Part shown: piece after piece, positions 6,540 through 13,360 of the stretch
Layout of the letters: the number at the start of each line of letters is the position of its first letter
Numbering within the stretch: position 1 is the stretch's first letter
NCBI GenBank assembly: GCA_902475855.1
Contig: CABSBF010000046.1
Coordinates: 1 to 13,360, forward strand
Reading direction: 5' to 3'
Origin: an uncultured Eubacteriales bacterium
Lineage (GTDB): Bacteria > Bacillota > Clostridia > Oscillospirales > Oscillospiraceae
Length of the DNA: 13,360 nt
Position numbers and translations under genes: made by a program
Notes under the pieces: model-generated
What the model saw: the letters and a program-made list of their open reading frames with translations, nothing else
Told to the model about the DNA's origin: nothing
Database searches by the model: none

Positions 6540-9500
6540 ATGACTAATTCTGTCCCTTTGCTACAGATGTTTTTTGAATATTCTCCGGAGGAACCGCTGC
6601 GTGCCGTTTTAGAGCAGGCGGCGGTTTGCCGTGCAGAGATCAGCAGGGAAGAACGGCGGATCACATTGGAGGTCTGCTTTGACCGTTATGTTTCTATGCA
6701 CGATCTTCAGGCACTCGGCGAAGGATTGCAGATGCAATATGGCATCCGCACTGTGAATATCTCCCCGAGATTTCCAATGAAGTGCGCCGCAGATTTGGAG
6801 GATACCGAACTGAATCGCTGCCTGATTGCTGCATATTCTCCTGCGGCTGCGACATTGGCCGGCTGCCGCTGGGAGATCGCTGAGGGGGAAACGACGCTCT
6901 ATCTGCGTGCCAATGGCAAGGATGCGCTGACACCCTATCTCCCGGTGGCGGAACGGCATCTTCTGGAGCATTTTTCTCTGAGAACGAAAATCAAAGTCGT
7001 GCCGGGAAGTACCGTGGAGGGCGAGGCGCTCTTTGGCGAAACGGAAAAGATTCGTCAGGCTGCAATGAGGGATATTCCTGCGCCTGTATTCCGTGACGCG
7101 GTACAGAAAAAACCGGCAGAGACAAGTTCCATGCTTTTTGGCAAGCCGTTTAAGGGTGCAGCGGTGCCGATGCGCGAGGTATCACTGGAAAATGACATGG
7201 GCAAGGTGGTCGTCGAGGGACTGGTGTTCGCAGTCGGGCATAAGGAACTGAAGAAAAGCAATGCATGGGTCGTGTCCTTTGACATGACGGACTACACCGG
7301 CTCTCTGCGCATCAATCGTTATATGGACGCAGAACTTGCAAAGCCCATCATTGAAAAAATCACAAAGCCAGGAATGTGGCTGCGGGTGTTTGGGAAGGTG
7401 AGCTTCAGTCGCTTTGAAAACGACATCGTGCTGGAACCCATCGCCATCCAGCCTGCGCAGGCCCCCAAGCGAGAGGACACCGCGCCTGAAAAACGTGTGG
7501 AGCTGCACCTGCACACCACTATGTCCATGATGGATGCACTGACCAAGACGGGCGAGGCTGTTGCGACTGCCGCACGGTGGGGGCATAAGGCCATCGCGAT
7601 CACTGACCACGGCGTGGCTTCTTCCTTCCCGGACGCACTCAAGGCATCGAAGAACAAGGTCGCCGGAACGGATCAGAGCATCAAAATCCTCTATGGCTGC
7701 GAAGGATACTTTCTCGATATCACCGATGACCGCATCGCGGCGCATGGCAGAGAAAGCCTTCCGATCGACGGTGAATTTGTTGCGTTCGATCTGGAAACCA
7801 CCGGCCTTTCCAATACGAAGGATGCAATCACAGAATTCGGTGCAGTGATCATCAAAAACGGCGAGGTGCTGGATACATTCCAGTCCTTTGTCGATCCGAA
7901 ACGCAGGCTCGACGAGAAAAATATCGAACTGACCGGTATCACGGATGCCATGCTGGAGGGTGCGCCTGAAATATCCGAGGTGTTTCCGGAGTTCCTCCGC
8001 TTTTGCGGAGAGCGCCCTCTGGTGGCACACAATGTGGAGTTTGACATCGGTTTTCTGAAGGCAGCCGCACGGCATCTGGGCGTTGCGTTCGACCCGACCT
8101 ATATAGACACGCTGGTACTGGCTCGGAAACTTCTGCCGGAACTCAAAAAACACAAGCTGGATATCGTGGCTGAGGCGCTCAAACTGCCGGAATTCAATCA
8201 CCACCGCGCCTCGGACGATGCGCTGACCTGCGGTTTGATTTACGACCGCCTTGCAGGTCGCCTGCGGCAACAGGGAATCGTTGACCTTGCAGATATGAAC
8301 CGCAAGATGATGGAGCTGTCGGGAGAGCTCAAGCTTACAGGTCGCCGCCTGCATCCGCGGCATATCATTCTCTTTGCCAAGAACCAGACAGGGCTGCGCA
8401 ACCTCTATCATTTGATCTCCGAATCAAATCTGAAGTATTTCTACCGAAAGGCGCCCTGCATTCCTCGCTTTGAGCTGGAACGCTACAGAGAGGGGCTGAT
8501 CATCGGCTCCGCCTGCGAAGCGGGTGAACTGTTCCAGGCTGTTCTGGCTCAGGAGCCCGAAGAGGAGCTGCTGCGCATTGCGTCCTTCTATGATTTCTTG
8601 GAAATTCAGCCGCTGAGCAACAACCGCTTCATGATCGCCAAGGGTATGGCGCGGGATGACGAAGAGCTGCGCGAATTCAACCGTACCATTGTCCGACTCG
8701 GAGATAAACTTGGCAAGCCGGTCTGTGCAACGGGCGACGTGCATTTCCTGAATCCGGAAGATGAGATCTACCGGCGCATCCTGCTGGCAACTAAGGGCTT
8801 CCCGGACTGCGACCGCGAGAACCCGCTCTATTTCCACACAACAGACGAGATGCTGGAGGAATTCTCCTATCTCGGTGAGGAAAAAGCGCATGAGGTCGTG
8901 GTGAAAAACACCAATCTCATCGCGGATATGTGCGATACCATTCGTCCGGTGCCGCACAATCTGTTTGCTCCGAAGATTGAAAATTCGGTGGAAGATCTGA
9001 AAACTCTGGTTTACGGCAAAATGCACCGGCTCTATGGTGAAAATCCTCCGGAGTTGATCACCAAGCGCGTTGATACGGAGATGCATGACATCATCACCTG
9101 CCATTATGACGTGATTTATATGTCCGCGCAGAAACTTGTCCAGAATTCACTGGAAAATGGTTATCTGGTTGGTTCGCGTGGCTCGGTCGGCTCCTCGCTG
9201 GTTGCTTTTATGTCCGGCATTACGGAGGTCAACTCCCTGCCGCCGCATTACCGCTGCCCGAAATGCAAATATTGCACCTTTGATGTGCCGGAGGGCATCA
9301 ACTGCGGCGCCGACCTGCCGGACGCCAAGTGCCCGGAATGCGGCGAACAACTCGAAAAGGACGGCTTCAATATCCCATTTGAAACTTTCCTTGGCTTCGG
9401 CGGTGATAAGGTACCGGATATCGACCTGAACTTCTCCGGTGAATACCAGTCGCGTGCCCACCAGTACTGCATTGAGATGTTCGGCGCAAGCCACGTGTTC

Positions 9501-10856
9501 CGTGCGGGAACAATAGGAACGGTCGCGGAAAAGACAGCCTACGGCTATGTGAAAAAATATCTCTCTGAACGGGAGATGACAGTTTCCCGTGCAGAGGAGA
9601 ACCGCCTGGCCGCAGGCTGCGTCGACGTGCGCCGGACGACCGGCCAGCATCCCGGCGGTTTGGTCGTCATCCCGCAGGAGAACGAAATCTGGGACTTCTG
9701 CCCTGTGCAGCATCCGGCGGATGACCCGGATACCGACATCATCACAACACACTTTGAATATCACTCTATGGAGGAGAACCTCCTGAAGCTGGATATGCTG
9801 GGTCATGACGACCCGACGATGATCCGTATGATGGAGGATATGACGGGGGTGGATGCCCAGAAAATCCCACTGGATGACAGGGACACCATGTCGATTTTTC
9901 TTTCCAGCAAGGTGCTGGGCTATGAGCACGATCCGATTCTGAGCGAGGTCGGCACGGTCGGCATTCCGGAATTTGGCACGAGCTTTACCCGCGGAATGCT
10001 CATGGATACCAAGCCGACGCAGTTCGACACGCTCATCCGGCTGTCAGGCTTCTCCCACGGCACGGACGTGTGGCTGGGAAATGCGAAAGATCTTATCCTG
10101 AGCGGTACAGCAACGGTCGGACAGGCCATCGGCTGCCGCGATGACATCATGCTCTACCTGATCAAATGCGGTCTGCCGGAAAAGCGTGCCTTCAAATTTA
10201 TGGAGGCCGTCCGTAAGGGTGCGATCCACAAGGGAAAGCCCTGGCCGGACGGCATTGTGGAAGAGATGCAGGAGCACAATGTTCCGGAATGGTATATTGA
10301 ATCCTGCCGGAAGATCAAGTATCTCTTCCCGAAGGCGCACGCTGCGGCCTATGTGATGATGGCCTTCCGCATTGCGTGGTTCAAGGTCCATCATCCGCTG
10401 GCCTTCTACGCGGCTTATTTCTACCGCCGCAGTCAGAAGGACGGCTTTGACGCGGTCATGATGACCAACGGCATTGACACAGTCAAGATGCACATCAAGG
10501 AAATCTCCGGCAATCCAGATCGCTCGGCAAAAGACGACGACCTGCTGACGACGCTGGAGGTCTGCTACGAGTTCTATCTGCGCGGCTTTGCATTTGCACC
10601 CATAGACCTCTATGAATCCCATGCGACGAAGTTCCTGATGAAAGACGGCAAGCTGTTGCCGCCCTTTGTGGCGGTTTCCGGCCTGGGCGAAACGGCGGCG
10701 TGGGATATCATGGAGGGTCGTAAGGGACAGAAATTCGTTTCCATTGACGAATTCTCCGCTGCCTGCCCGAAGGTATCCAAAACACACATTGAAAACCTCA
10801 AGCAGGCGGGGGCCTTCGGCAATCTGCCGGATACCAGCCAGATGACGTTGTTCTGA
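6540..10856 (+). CDS. polC: DNA polymerase III, PolC-type alpha subunit
   Basis: Replicative DNA polymerase of low-GC Gram-positive bacteria, with built-in proofreading. It has 1438 residues, against 1437 in B. subtilis. Domain order: a variable N-terminal region; an OB-fold (about 215-310); a PHP domain opening with ELHLHTT (321-327) and TDHGVASSF; a DnaQ-like 3'-5' exonuclease inserted into it, with DLETTG at 417-422 and a later H-x-A-x-x-D region (HHRASDDA); the rest of the PHP domain; and the polymerase core. A zinc-binding segment has Cys at 906, 909, 912, 922, 931 and 934. Catalytic Asp residues are D960 and D962 (VPDIDLNF) and probably D1085 (LKLDMLGHDDP). AGGAG (6529-6533) lies 6 bases before the ATG. 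It is the last gene of the operon; in many relatives rimP and nusA follow, but not here. Confidence 0.98.
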   Translation: MTNSVPLLQMFFEYSPEEPLRAVLEQAAVCRAEISREERRITLEVCFDRYVSMHDLQALGEGLQMQYGIRTVNISPRFPMKCAADLEDTELNRCLIAAYSPAAATLAGCRWEIAEGETTLYLRANGKDALTPYLPVAERHLLEHFSLRTKIKVVPGSTVEGEALFGETEKIRQAAMRDIPAPVFRDAVQKKPAETSSMLFGKPFKGAAVPMREVSLENDMGKVVVEGLVFAVGHKELKKSNAWVVSFDMTDYTGSLRINRYMDAELAKPIIEKITKPGMWLRVFGKVSFSRFENDIVLEPIAIQPAQAPKREDTAPEKRVELHLHTTMSMMDALTKTGEAVATAARWGHKAIAITDHGVASSFPDALKASKNKVAGTDQSIKILYGCEGYFLDITDDRIAAHGRESLPIDGEFVAFDLETTGLSNTKDAITEFGAVIIKNGEVLDTFQSFVDPKRRLDEKNIELTGITDAMLEGAPEISEVFPEFLRFCGERPLVAHNVEFDIGFLKAAARHLGVAFDPTYIDTLVLARKLLPELKKHKLDIVAEALKLPEFNHHRASDDALTCGLIYDRLAGRLRQQGIVDLADMNRKMMELSGELKLTGRRLHPRHIILFAKNQTGLRNLYHLISESNLKYFYRKAPCIPRFELERYREGLIIGSACEAGELFQAVLAQEPEEELLRIASFYDFLEIQPLSNNRFMIAKGMARDDEELREFNRTIVRLGDKLGKPVCATGDVHFLNPEDEIYRRILLATKGFPDCDRENPLYFHTTDEMLEEFSYLGEEKAHEVVVKNTNLIADMCDTIRPVPHNLFAPKIENSVEDLKTLVYGKMHRLYGENPPELITKRVDTEMHDIITCHYDVIYMSAQKLVQNSLENGYLVGSRGSVGSSLVAFMSGITEVNSLPPHYRCPKCKYCTFDVPEGINCGADLPDAKCPECGEQLEKDGFNIPFETFLGFGGDKVPDIDLNFSGEYQSRAHQYCIEMFGASHVFRAGTIGTVAEKTAYGYVKKYLSEREMTVSRAEENRLAAGCVDVRRTTGQHPGGLVVIPQENEIWDFCPVQHPADDPDTDIITTHFEYHSMEENLLKLDMLGHDDPTMIRMMEDMTGVDAQKIPLDDRDTMSIFLSSKVLGYEHDPILSEVGTVGIPEFGTSFTRGMLMDTKPTQFDTLIRLSGFSHGTDVWLGNAKDLILSGTATVGQAIGCRDDIMLYLIKCGLPEKRAFKFMEAVRKGAIHKGKPWPDGIVEEMQEHNVPEWYIESCRKIKYLFPKAHAAAYVMMAFRIAWFKVHHPLAFYAAYFYRRSQKDGFDAVMMTNGIDTVKMHIKEISGNPDRSAKDDDLLTTLEVCYEFYLRGFAFAPIDLYESHATKFLMKDGKLLPPFVAVSGLGETAAWDIMEGRKGQKFVSIDEFSAACPKVSKTHIENLKQAGAFGNLPDTSQMTLF

Positions 10857-10911
10857 GAGAAATCAACAATTCTCTGCGTGCTTTTTCGTGTATTTCAACA
10901 AAGTACGATGC

Positions 10912-10938
10912 CGGACAGCAAAATGGATTGCCGTTTTT
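10912..10938 (+). terminator. Weak candidate terminator after polC
   Basis: Short stem CGG-a-CAG with TTGCCG (one bulged A, one G-T pair), followed directly by TTTTT (10934-10938). It lies 55 bases past the polC stop and overlaps the -35 box of the next promoter. A second, poorer hairpin, AGAGAA with TTCTCT, starts at the polC stop (10856-10875) and has a T run six bases further on. Neither is strong; some read-through into the next gene is likely. Confidence 0.3.
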
Positions 10939-10956
10939 CTGAAAATCGGTTATAAT
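10928..10956 (+). promoter_or_regulatory. Promoter for the uridine phosphorylase-like gene
   Basis: A -35 box TTGCCG (10928-10933, four of six) and a perfect TATAAT (10951-10956) are exactly 17 bases apart, ahead of an AAGGAG ribosome binding site at 10975-10980. The predicted leader is about 28 bases, too short for a riboswitch. It separates the downstream trio from the polC operon. Confidence 0.65.
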
Positions 10957-10990
10957 AATCTGACATCACTACATAAGGAGTGCCAAAATT

Positions 10991-11761
10991 ATGCAAAAAC
11001 TTGAAAAACAGTTTCATATTCATTGCGTAGAAGGCGACGTCGGCCGCTACTGCATCCTGCCCGGCGACCCCGGCCGCTGCGAGTCCATCGCTGCGCTCTT
11101 TGACGACGCCAAGCATGTCGCGCAGAACCGCGAATTCAACATTTATACCGGAACGCTGCTGGGCGAAAAGGTCAGCGTCTGCTCTACCGGCATCGGCGGT
11201 CCGTCGGCCTCCATTGCTATGGAGGAGCTGCACAACATCGGTGCGGATACCTTTATCCGCGTCGGCACCTGCGGCGGTATCAATCTGGACGTGCAATCCG
11301 GCGACATCGTCGTTGCTACCGGTGCCATCCGTTTTGAACATACCTCCTGTGAATATGCGCCTATTGAGTATCCTGCGGTTGCAAATCTGGATATTACCAT
11401 TGCGCTTCGCCAGGCGGCGCTTGCCATGGGGAAGCATACGCACACAGGCGTTGTACAGTGCAAGGATGCCTTCTATGGTCAGCACAGTCCTGCCAAGATG
11501 CCCGTTTCCTATGAGCTTCTGAATAAGTGGGAGGCGTGGAAGCGCCTCGGCGTTCTTGCCAGCGAGATGGAATCTGCCGCGCTGTTTGTCGTCGCGGATG
11601 CGCTTGGCTGCCGCTGCGGCTCCTGCTTCCATGTTATCTGGAATCAGGAACGCGAGGCTGCCGGCCTCGATCAGAAGATGAGTGAGGATACCAGCTCCGC
11701 TGTGCGCGTCGGTGTGGAAGCACTCAAGCTGCTGATCGAACAGGATAGAAAAGCAAAATAA
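10991..11761 (+). CDS. udp: Uridine phosphorylase-like nucleoside phosphorylase (NP-I family)
   Basis: Likely splits uridine with phosphate into uracil and ribose 1-phosphate for pyrimidine salvage in the cytoplasm. It has 256 residues, usual for trimer/hexamer-forming NP-I enzymes. Phosphate-site residues align with E. coli Udp one position earlier: GDPGR at 25-29, R47 (NREF), R90 and T93 (RVGTCGG). The ribose-site EME triad is E192-M193-E194 in LASEMESAALF. The base-site aromatic F161 and Q164 (KDAFYGQH) are present, but the uracil-contacting Arg (R168 in E. coli) is Ser 166 here, so the exact nucleoside preference is uncertain. The same FYGQH-type loop is, from memory, common in Gram-positive proteins annotated as uridine phosphorylase. 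The start is fixed by AAGGAG ten bases upstream. Confidence 0.85.
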   Translation: MQKLEKQFHIHCVEGDVGRYCILPGDPGRCESIAALFDDAKHVAQNREFNIYTGTLLGEKVSVCSTGIGGPSASIAMEELHNIGADTFIRVGTCGGINLDVQSGDIVVATGAIRFEHTSCEYAPIEYPAVANLDITIALRQAALAMGKHTHTGVVQCKDAFYGQHSPAKMPVSYELLNKWEAWKRLGVLASEMESAALFVVADALGCRCGSCFHVIWNQEREAAGLDQKMSEDTSSAVRVGVEALKLLIEQDRKAK

Positions 11762-11766
11762 TCGGA

Positions 11767-11792
11767 AGAACGGGAACTTTTTCGTCCGTTCT
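11767..11792 (+). other. Stem-loop between udp and the small membrane protein gene
   Basis: Stem AGAACGG+GAA (11767-11776) pairs with TTC (11781-11783) and CCGTTCT (11786-11792), with a CTTT loop and a two-base GT bulge. No T run follows (next bases are CCGTCGAAAAACC), so it does not look like a standard terminator. It may be a processing or mRNA-stability element between co-transcribed genes. Confidence 0.35.
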
Positions 11793-11820
11793 CCGTCGAA
11801 AAACCAAAGAGGTGGAGTCA

Positions 11821-12078
11821 ATGGGACGCTATTGGTGGATTACATGGATTAAGGTGGGCGTGGCGCTGGTGTTTGCAGGCGTGCTGATTCTGGTTGCTCG
11901 CCATGAAGTGAATAAGCGGCTTTCCAAGTATGCGCTTGAGGCTCCGGCGGAGAATGCAAAATTTTATGAGAAGCTCGATCTTGAGAACCTTATTTTTGAT
12001 TTTGCGAACACCTATGCGCAGAAGGCAATGGAGGAATCCGATGCCGAACGCAATGCAATCCAAGATCATCTTACCTGA
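11821..12078 (+). CDS. Small single-pass membrane protein of unknown function
   Basis: I do not recognise this 85-residue protein. It begins MGRYWWITWIKVG and has one clear membrane helix at about residues 5-26. Basic residues follow directly (RHEVNKRLSKY), which by the positive-inside rule places the C-terminus in the cytoplasm. The remaining 45 or so residues look helical and acidic (ENLIFDFANTYAQKAMEES). The reading frame is supported by GAGGTG six bases before the ATG at 11821 and by a composition like its neighbours; a GTG at 11812 in the same frame overlaps that site and is less likely. It lies 59 bases after udp and 68 bases before ylmH on the same strand, so all three could be one transcript. 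No function can be assigned. Confidence 0.7.
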   Translation: MGRYWWITWIKVGVALVFAGVLILVARHEVNKRLSKYALEAPAENAKFYEKLDLENLIFDFANTYAQKAMEESDAERNAIQDHLT

Positions 12079-12089
12079 ATGAAAGCAAA

Positions 12090-12113
12090 ACGCCGCAGGG
12101 AAACCTGCGGCGT
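12090..12113. other. Perfect 10-bp hairpin with GAAA tetraloop
   Basis: ACGCCGCAGG (12090-12099), loop GAAA, CCTGCGGCGT (12104-12113). On the plus strand no T run follows (CGGCATGACTGAG). Read on the minus strand it is followed by TTTTGCTTT, so it would be a better terminator in that direction, though no minus-strand gene ends here. The GNRA loop suggests a very stable RNA hairpin in the 3' end of the small membrane protein message, just before ylmH. Confidence 0.5.
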
Positions 12114-12129
12114 CGGCATGACTGAGCAA
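12111..12129 (+). repeat. Short imperfect direct repeat, copy 1 (before ylmH)
   Basis: CGTCGGCATGACTGAGCAA matches the stretch at 12937-12955 in 16 of 19 positions. Both copies sit shortly after a stop codon and follow CGGCG. This copy starts at the end of the tetraloop hairpin. Confidence 0.35.
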
Positions 12130-12146
12130 AGAAAGCAGGGGAGAGA

Positions 12147-12926
12147 ATGGAGCGGGAAAAGCAGATCGCGGCACTTGCCGCCGATGAGGAAGAACGGATG
12201 CTGCTTGTGCGTGTCTGTGACCGGCTGGAACGGGCAGAGCGGCGCGGACAGCCTGCGTCGACGTTCTTCCTGACACCGCGTGAGCGAACACTCGTCGGGC
12301 AGATCTTGCCGCAGACGGGGTTTTTCGGCGGTGTGCAAGGTGCGGAGCGGACGGTTGCTTATTTTTTGCCGGATTATCTGGCACCAGAGGATTATTTTGC
12401 GGAGGATGGGCCGGTGGCCTGCCTGCGCGCCTCTTTCTATGAAGAAAACGCACTGTCGCACCGAGACATTCTCGGCGCACTGATGGGCGCCGGCCTGCGC
12501 CGGGATGCGATCGGAGATATCTATGTTTCAGAGCATCAGTGCGATTTTTTCGTTCTCTCCGATTTGACGCAGTACCTTCTGGACAATCTGACCTCCGCAG
12601 GACGTTCTGCGCTTCGCGTAAAATGCATTCCGCTTTCTGAGGTGCAGCGCCCGGCGCGGCAGCTGCGGGAGCTTCGGGTAACGGTTTCTTCGCTGCGGCT
12701 GGACGGCGTGCTGTCAGCGGCGTTTCATCTCAGCCGGGCAGATGCGGTGCAGGCCGTCAATGCCGGTCGCGTGGTGCTGAACGACATTTGCTGCCAGAAA
12801 CCGGATCGCCAGCTTGCACAGGAGGATGTGATCGCTCTGCGCGGGAAGGGGAAAATGAAGATTCTTTCTCTCGGCGGAGAAACGCGGCGCGGCCGGCTTG
12901 CACTCACGGTAGGAATCTACGAATGA
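12147..12926 (+). CDS. ylmH: YlmH-type S4-domain RNA-binding protein
   Basis: It has 259 residues and resembles the YlmH family of Gram-positive bacteria. The central part carries the family stretch ALSHRDILGALMGAGLRRD followed by IGDIYVSE. The C-terminal 60 residues (about 183-245) form an S4 RNA-binding domain: LRLDGVLSAAFHLSRADA, then QAVNAGRVVLNDICCQ and EDVIALRGKGKMKI. YlmH is usually encoded near cell-division genes (ylm/sepF cluster), and its relatives bind ribosomes, with a reported role in rescue of stalled 50S-peptidyl-tRNA complexes. Here it lies apart from that cluster. The ATG at 12147 follows AGGGGAGAG (12137-12145), a rather close ribosome binding site. A clear terminator follows at 12982, so it ends this transcription unit. 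Confidence 0.9.
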   Translation: MEREKQIAALAADEEERMLLVRVCDRLERAERRGQPASTFFLTPRERTLVGQILPQTGFFGGVQGAERTVAYFLPDYLAPEDYFAEDGPVACLRASFYEENALSHRDILGALMGAGLRRDAIGDIYVSEHQCDFFVLSDLTQYLLDNLTSAGRSALRVKCIPLSEVQRPARQLRELRVTVSSLRLDGVLSAAFHLSRADAVQAVNAGRVVLNDICCQKPDRQLAQEDVIALRGKGKMKILSLGGETRRGRLALTVGIYE

Positions 12927-12936
12927 ATTTCGGCGC

Positions 12937-12955
12937 CGTCGGTATGGCTGAGTAA
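12937..12955 (+). repeat. Short imperfect direct repeat, copy 2 (after ylmH)
   Basis: CGTCGGTATGGCTGAGTAA differs from the copy at 12111-12129 at three positions, all transitions. It lies 10 bases after the ylmH stop and is preceded by the palindrome CGGCGCCG (12931-12938). The large hairpin beside copy 1 is absent here. Confidence 0.35.
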
Positions 12956-12981
12956 GCCCCTGACTTTGAAATGAAATAGAA

Positions 12982-13016
12982 GAGGAAGCAACCGTCAGAT
13001 TGCTTCCTCGCTTTTT
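12982..13016 (+). terminator. Intrinsic terminator after ylmH, possibly bidirectional
   Basis: Perfect 10-bp stem GAGGAAGCAA (12982-12991) with TTGCTTCCTC (13000-13009), loop CCGTCAGA, then GC and TTTTT (13012-13016). On the minus strand the stem is followed by TTCTATTTCATTTC, so it may also end the convergent small gene at 13028-13257, whose stop codon is close by. Confidence 0.9.
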
Positions 13017-13027
13017 CGTTATTGGCT

Positions 13028-13257
13028 TCAATACCACACGATATTTCTGACGGATGGCAAGTTGTCCGCATTATCCAGCAGAAAATGATAAGCCTTGTTG
13101 ATATGATGTTTACACCATTCGTAATTGGCCGGAATAGAATATTTCATCTCTTTTGTAGAAAGGTCAATGGTAATCTGGCCATACTCCGCACAACCTTCTA
13201 CTAAAAAACACATCGGATTTCAGTTCCGTCATTTGTTATGCTGCTTAGTTTTATCAT
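13028..13257 (-). pseudogene. Small conserved-looking hypothetical gene broken by a frameshift
   Basis: Read on the minus strand, an ATG at 13257 opens MIKLSSITNDGTEIRCVF and then meets two stop codons in a row (TAG TAG). Shifting back one base inside the run of six T (plus-strand A run 13203-13208) continues directly into LVEGCAEYGQITIDLSTKEM and on to a C-terminus ending NIVWY at 13028. Joined, this gives 76 residues, and the two halves read as one protein. From memory it resembles short Clostridia proteins of unknown function with a central EGxxxxGxIxxD pattern and a terminal WY; no search was possible. The gene is visibly richer in A+T than the rest of the window. An in-frame GTG at 13281 is an alternative start. 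It could be a pseudogene, a homopolymer sequencing error, or a gene using frameshifting. Confidence 0.6.
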
Positions 13258-13324
13258 GAGTTTGTCTGCCTTACCTTTCACTGCCCATAATATAAAAAAA
13301 CGCAGGTGTTAACCGGTGAGTAGG

Positions 13325-13360
13325 AAAAAGAGGATTTCAAGACGTAATCTTGAAATCCTC
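13325..13360 (-). terminator. Strong intrinsic terminator of a minus-strand gene beyond the right edge
   Basis: Perfect 13-bp stem GAGGATTTCAAGA (13330-13342) with TCTTGAAATCCTC (13348-13360), 5-base loop. On the minus strand TTTTT follows at once (plus AAAAA, 13325-13329). It points to a leftward gene outside the window. Whether it also works rightwards depends on bases past 13360. Confidence 0.85.

Noticed and set aside
7182..8411. 409-codon minus-strand open frame opposite polC
   Set aside because: It covers the well-defined PHP and exonuclease domains of PolC and has no features of its own.
9147..9929. 260-codon minus-strand open frame opposite the polC core
   Set aside because: Shadow of the polymerase catalytic region; no ribosome binding site or domain.
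12120..12146. ATGACTGAG as an earlier start upstream of ylmH
   Set aside because: It is not in frame with ylmH and would encode only a short overlapping peptide.
13022..13204. 60-codon plus-strand open frame
   Set aside because: It lies opposite the frameshifted minus-strand gene, which has the more protein-like sequence, and has no ribosome binding site.
13287..13294. TATTAT/TATATT as a -10 box for the small minus-strand gene
   Set aside because: No acceptable -35 box lies at 16-18 bases (candidates read CGGTTA or ACCGGT), so a promoter could not be supported.
1..13360. CRISPR array, mobile element, tRNA, rRNA or defence system
   Set aside because: I looked for regular repeats, transposase or integrase motifs and cloverleaf-like sequences and saw none.

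Overview
The window is a stretch of bacterial housekeeping DNA, most likely from a fairly GC-rich gut-type Clostridia (Oscillospirales/Ruminococcaceae-like; placement inferred). The evidence is a PolC-type DNA polymerase III, which is essentially a Firmicutes hallmark, the order pyrH-frr-uppS-cdsA-dxr-rseP-ispG-polC that is typical of Clostridia, AAGGAGG-type ribosome binding sites, and an ylmH gene.

Layout. Positions 1-146 (minus strand) hold the N-terminus of a glutaminyl-tRNA synthetase gene that runs off the left edge. A 215-base divergent promoter region follows, with one good promoter facing each way and a 7-bp inverted repeat between them. From 362 to 10856 (plus strand) eight genes lie in tight array, with gaps of 57 bases at most and mostly 10 bases or fewer: UMP kinase, ribosome recycling factor, undecaprenyl diphosphate synthase, CDP-diglyceride synthase, DXP reductoisomerase, the RseP-type site-2 protease, IspG and PolC. 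A strong hairpin with a short T run sits between frr and uppS and could lower expression of the downstream genes. A separate promoter at 10928-10956 drives a uridine phosphorylase-like gene (10991-11761). It is followed by a small single-pass membrane protein of unknown function (11821-12078) and an ylmH-type S4-domain protein (12147-12926), and a clear terminator stands at 12982-13016.

The right edge (13028-13257, minus strand) holds a small AT-richer gene of unknown function. Its reading frame is broken at a run of six T, so it is a pseudogene, an assembly error or a frameshifted gene. A perfect 13-bp hairpin terminator at 13325-13360 closes a minus-strand gene lying beyond the window.

How the genes fit together. 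The main operon joins nucleotide supply (PyrH), translation (Frr), isoprenoid and cell-wall carrier synthesis (Dxr and IspG of the MEP pathway supply the isoprenyl diphosphates that UppS extends), phospholipid synthesis (CdsA), membrane proteolysis (RseP) and replication (PolC). I see no mobile element, CRISPR array, tRNA, rRNA or defence system, and nothing that looks like a new multi-gene system. The most interesting leads are small: the frameshifted gene at the right edge, the unknown membrane protein, a short imperfect repeat on either side of ylmH, and the intra-operon hairpin.
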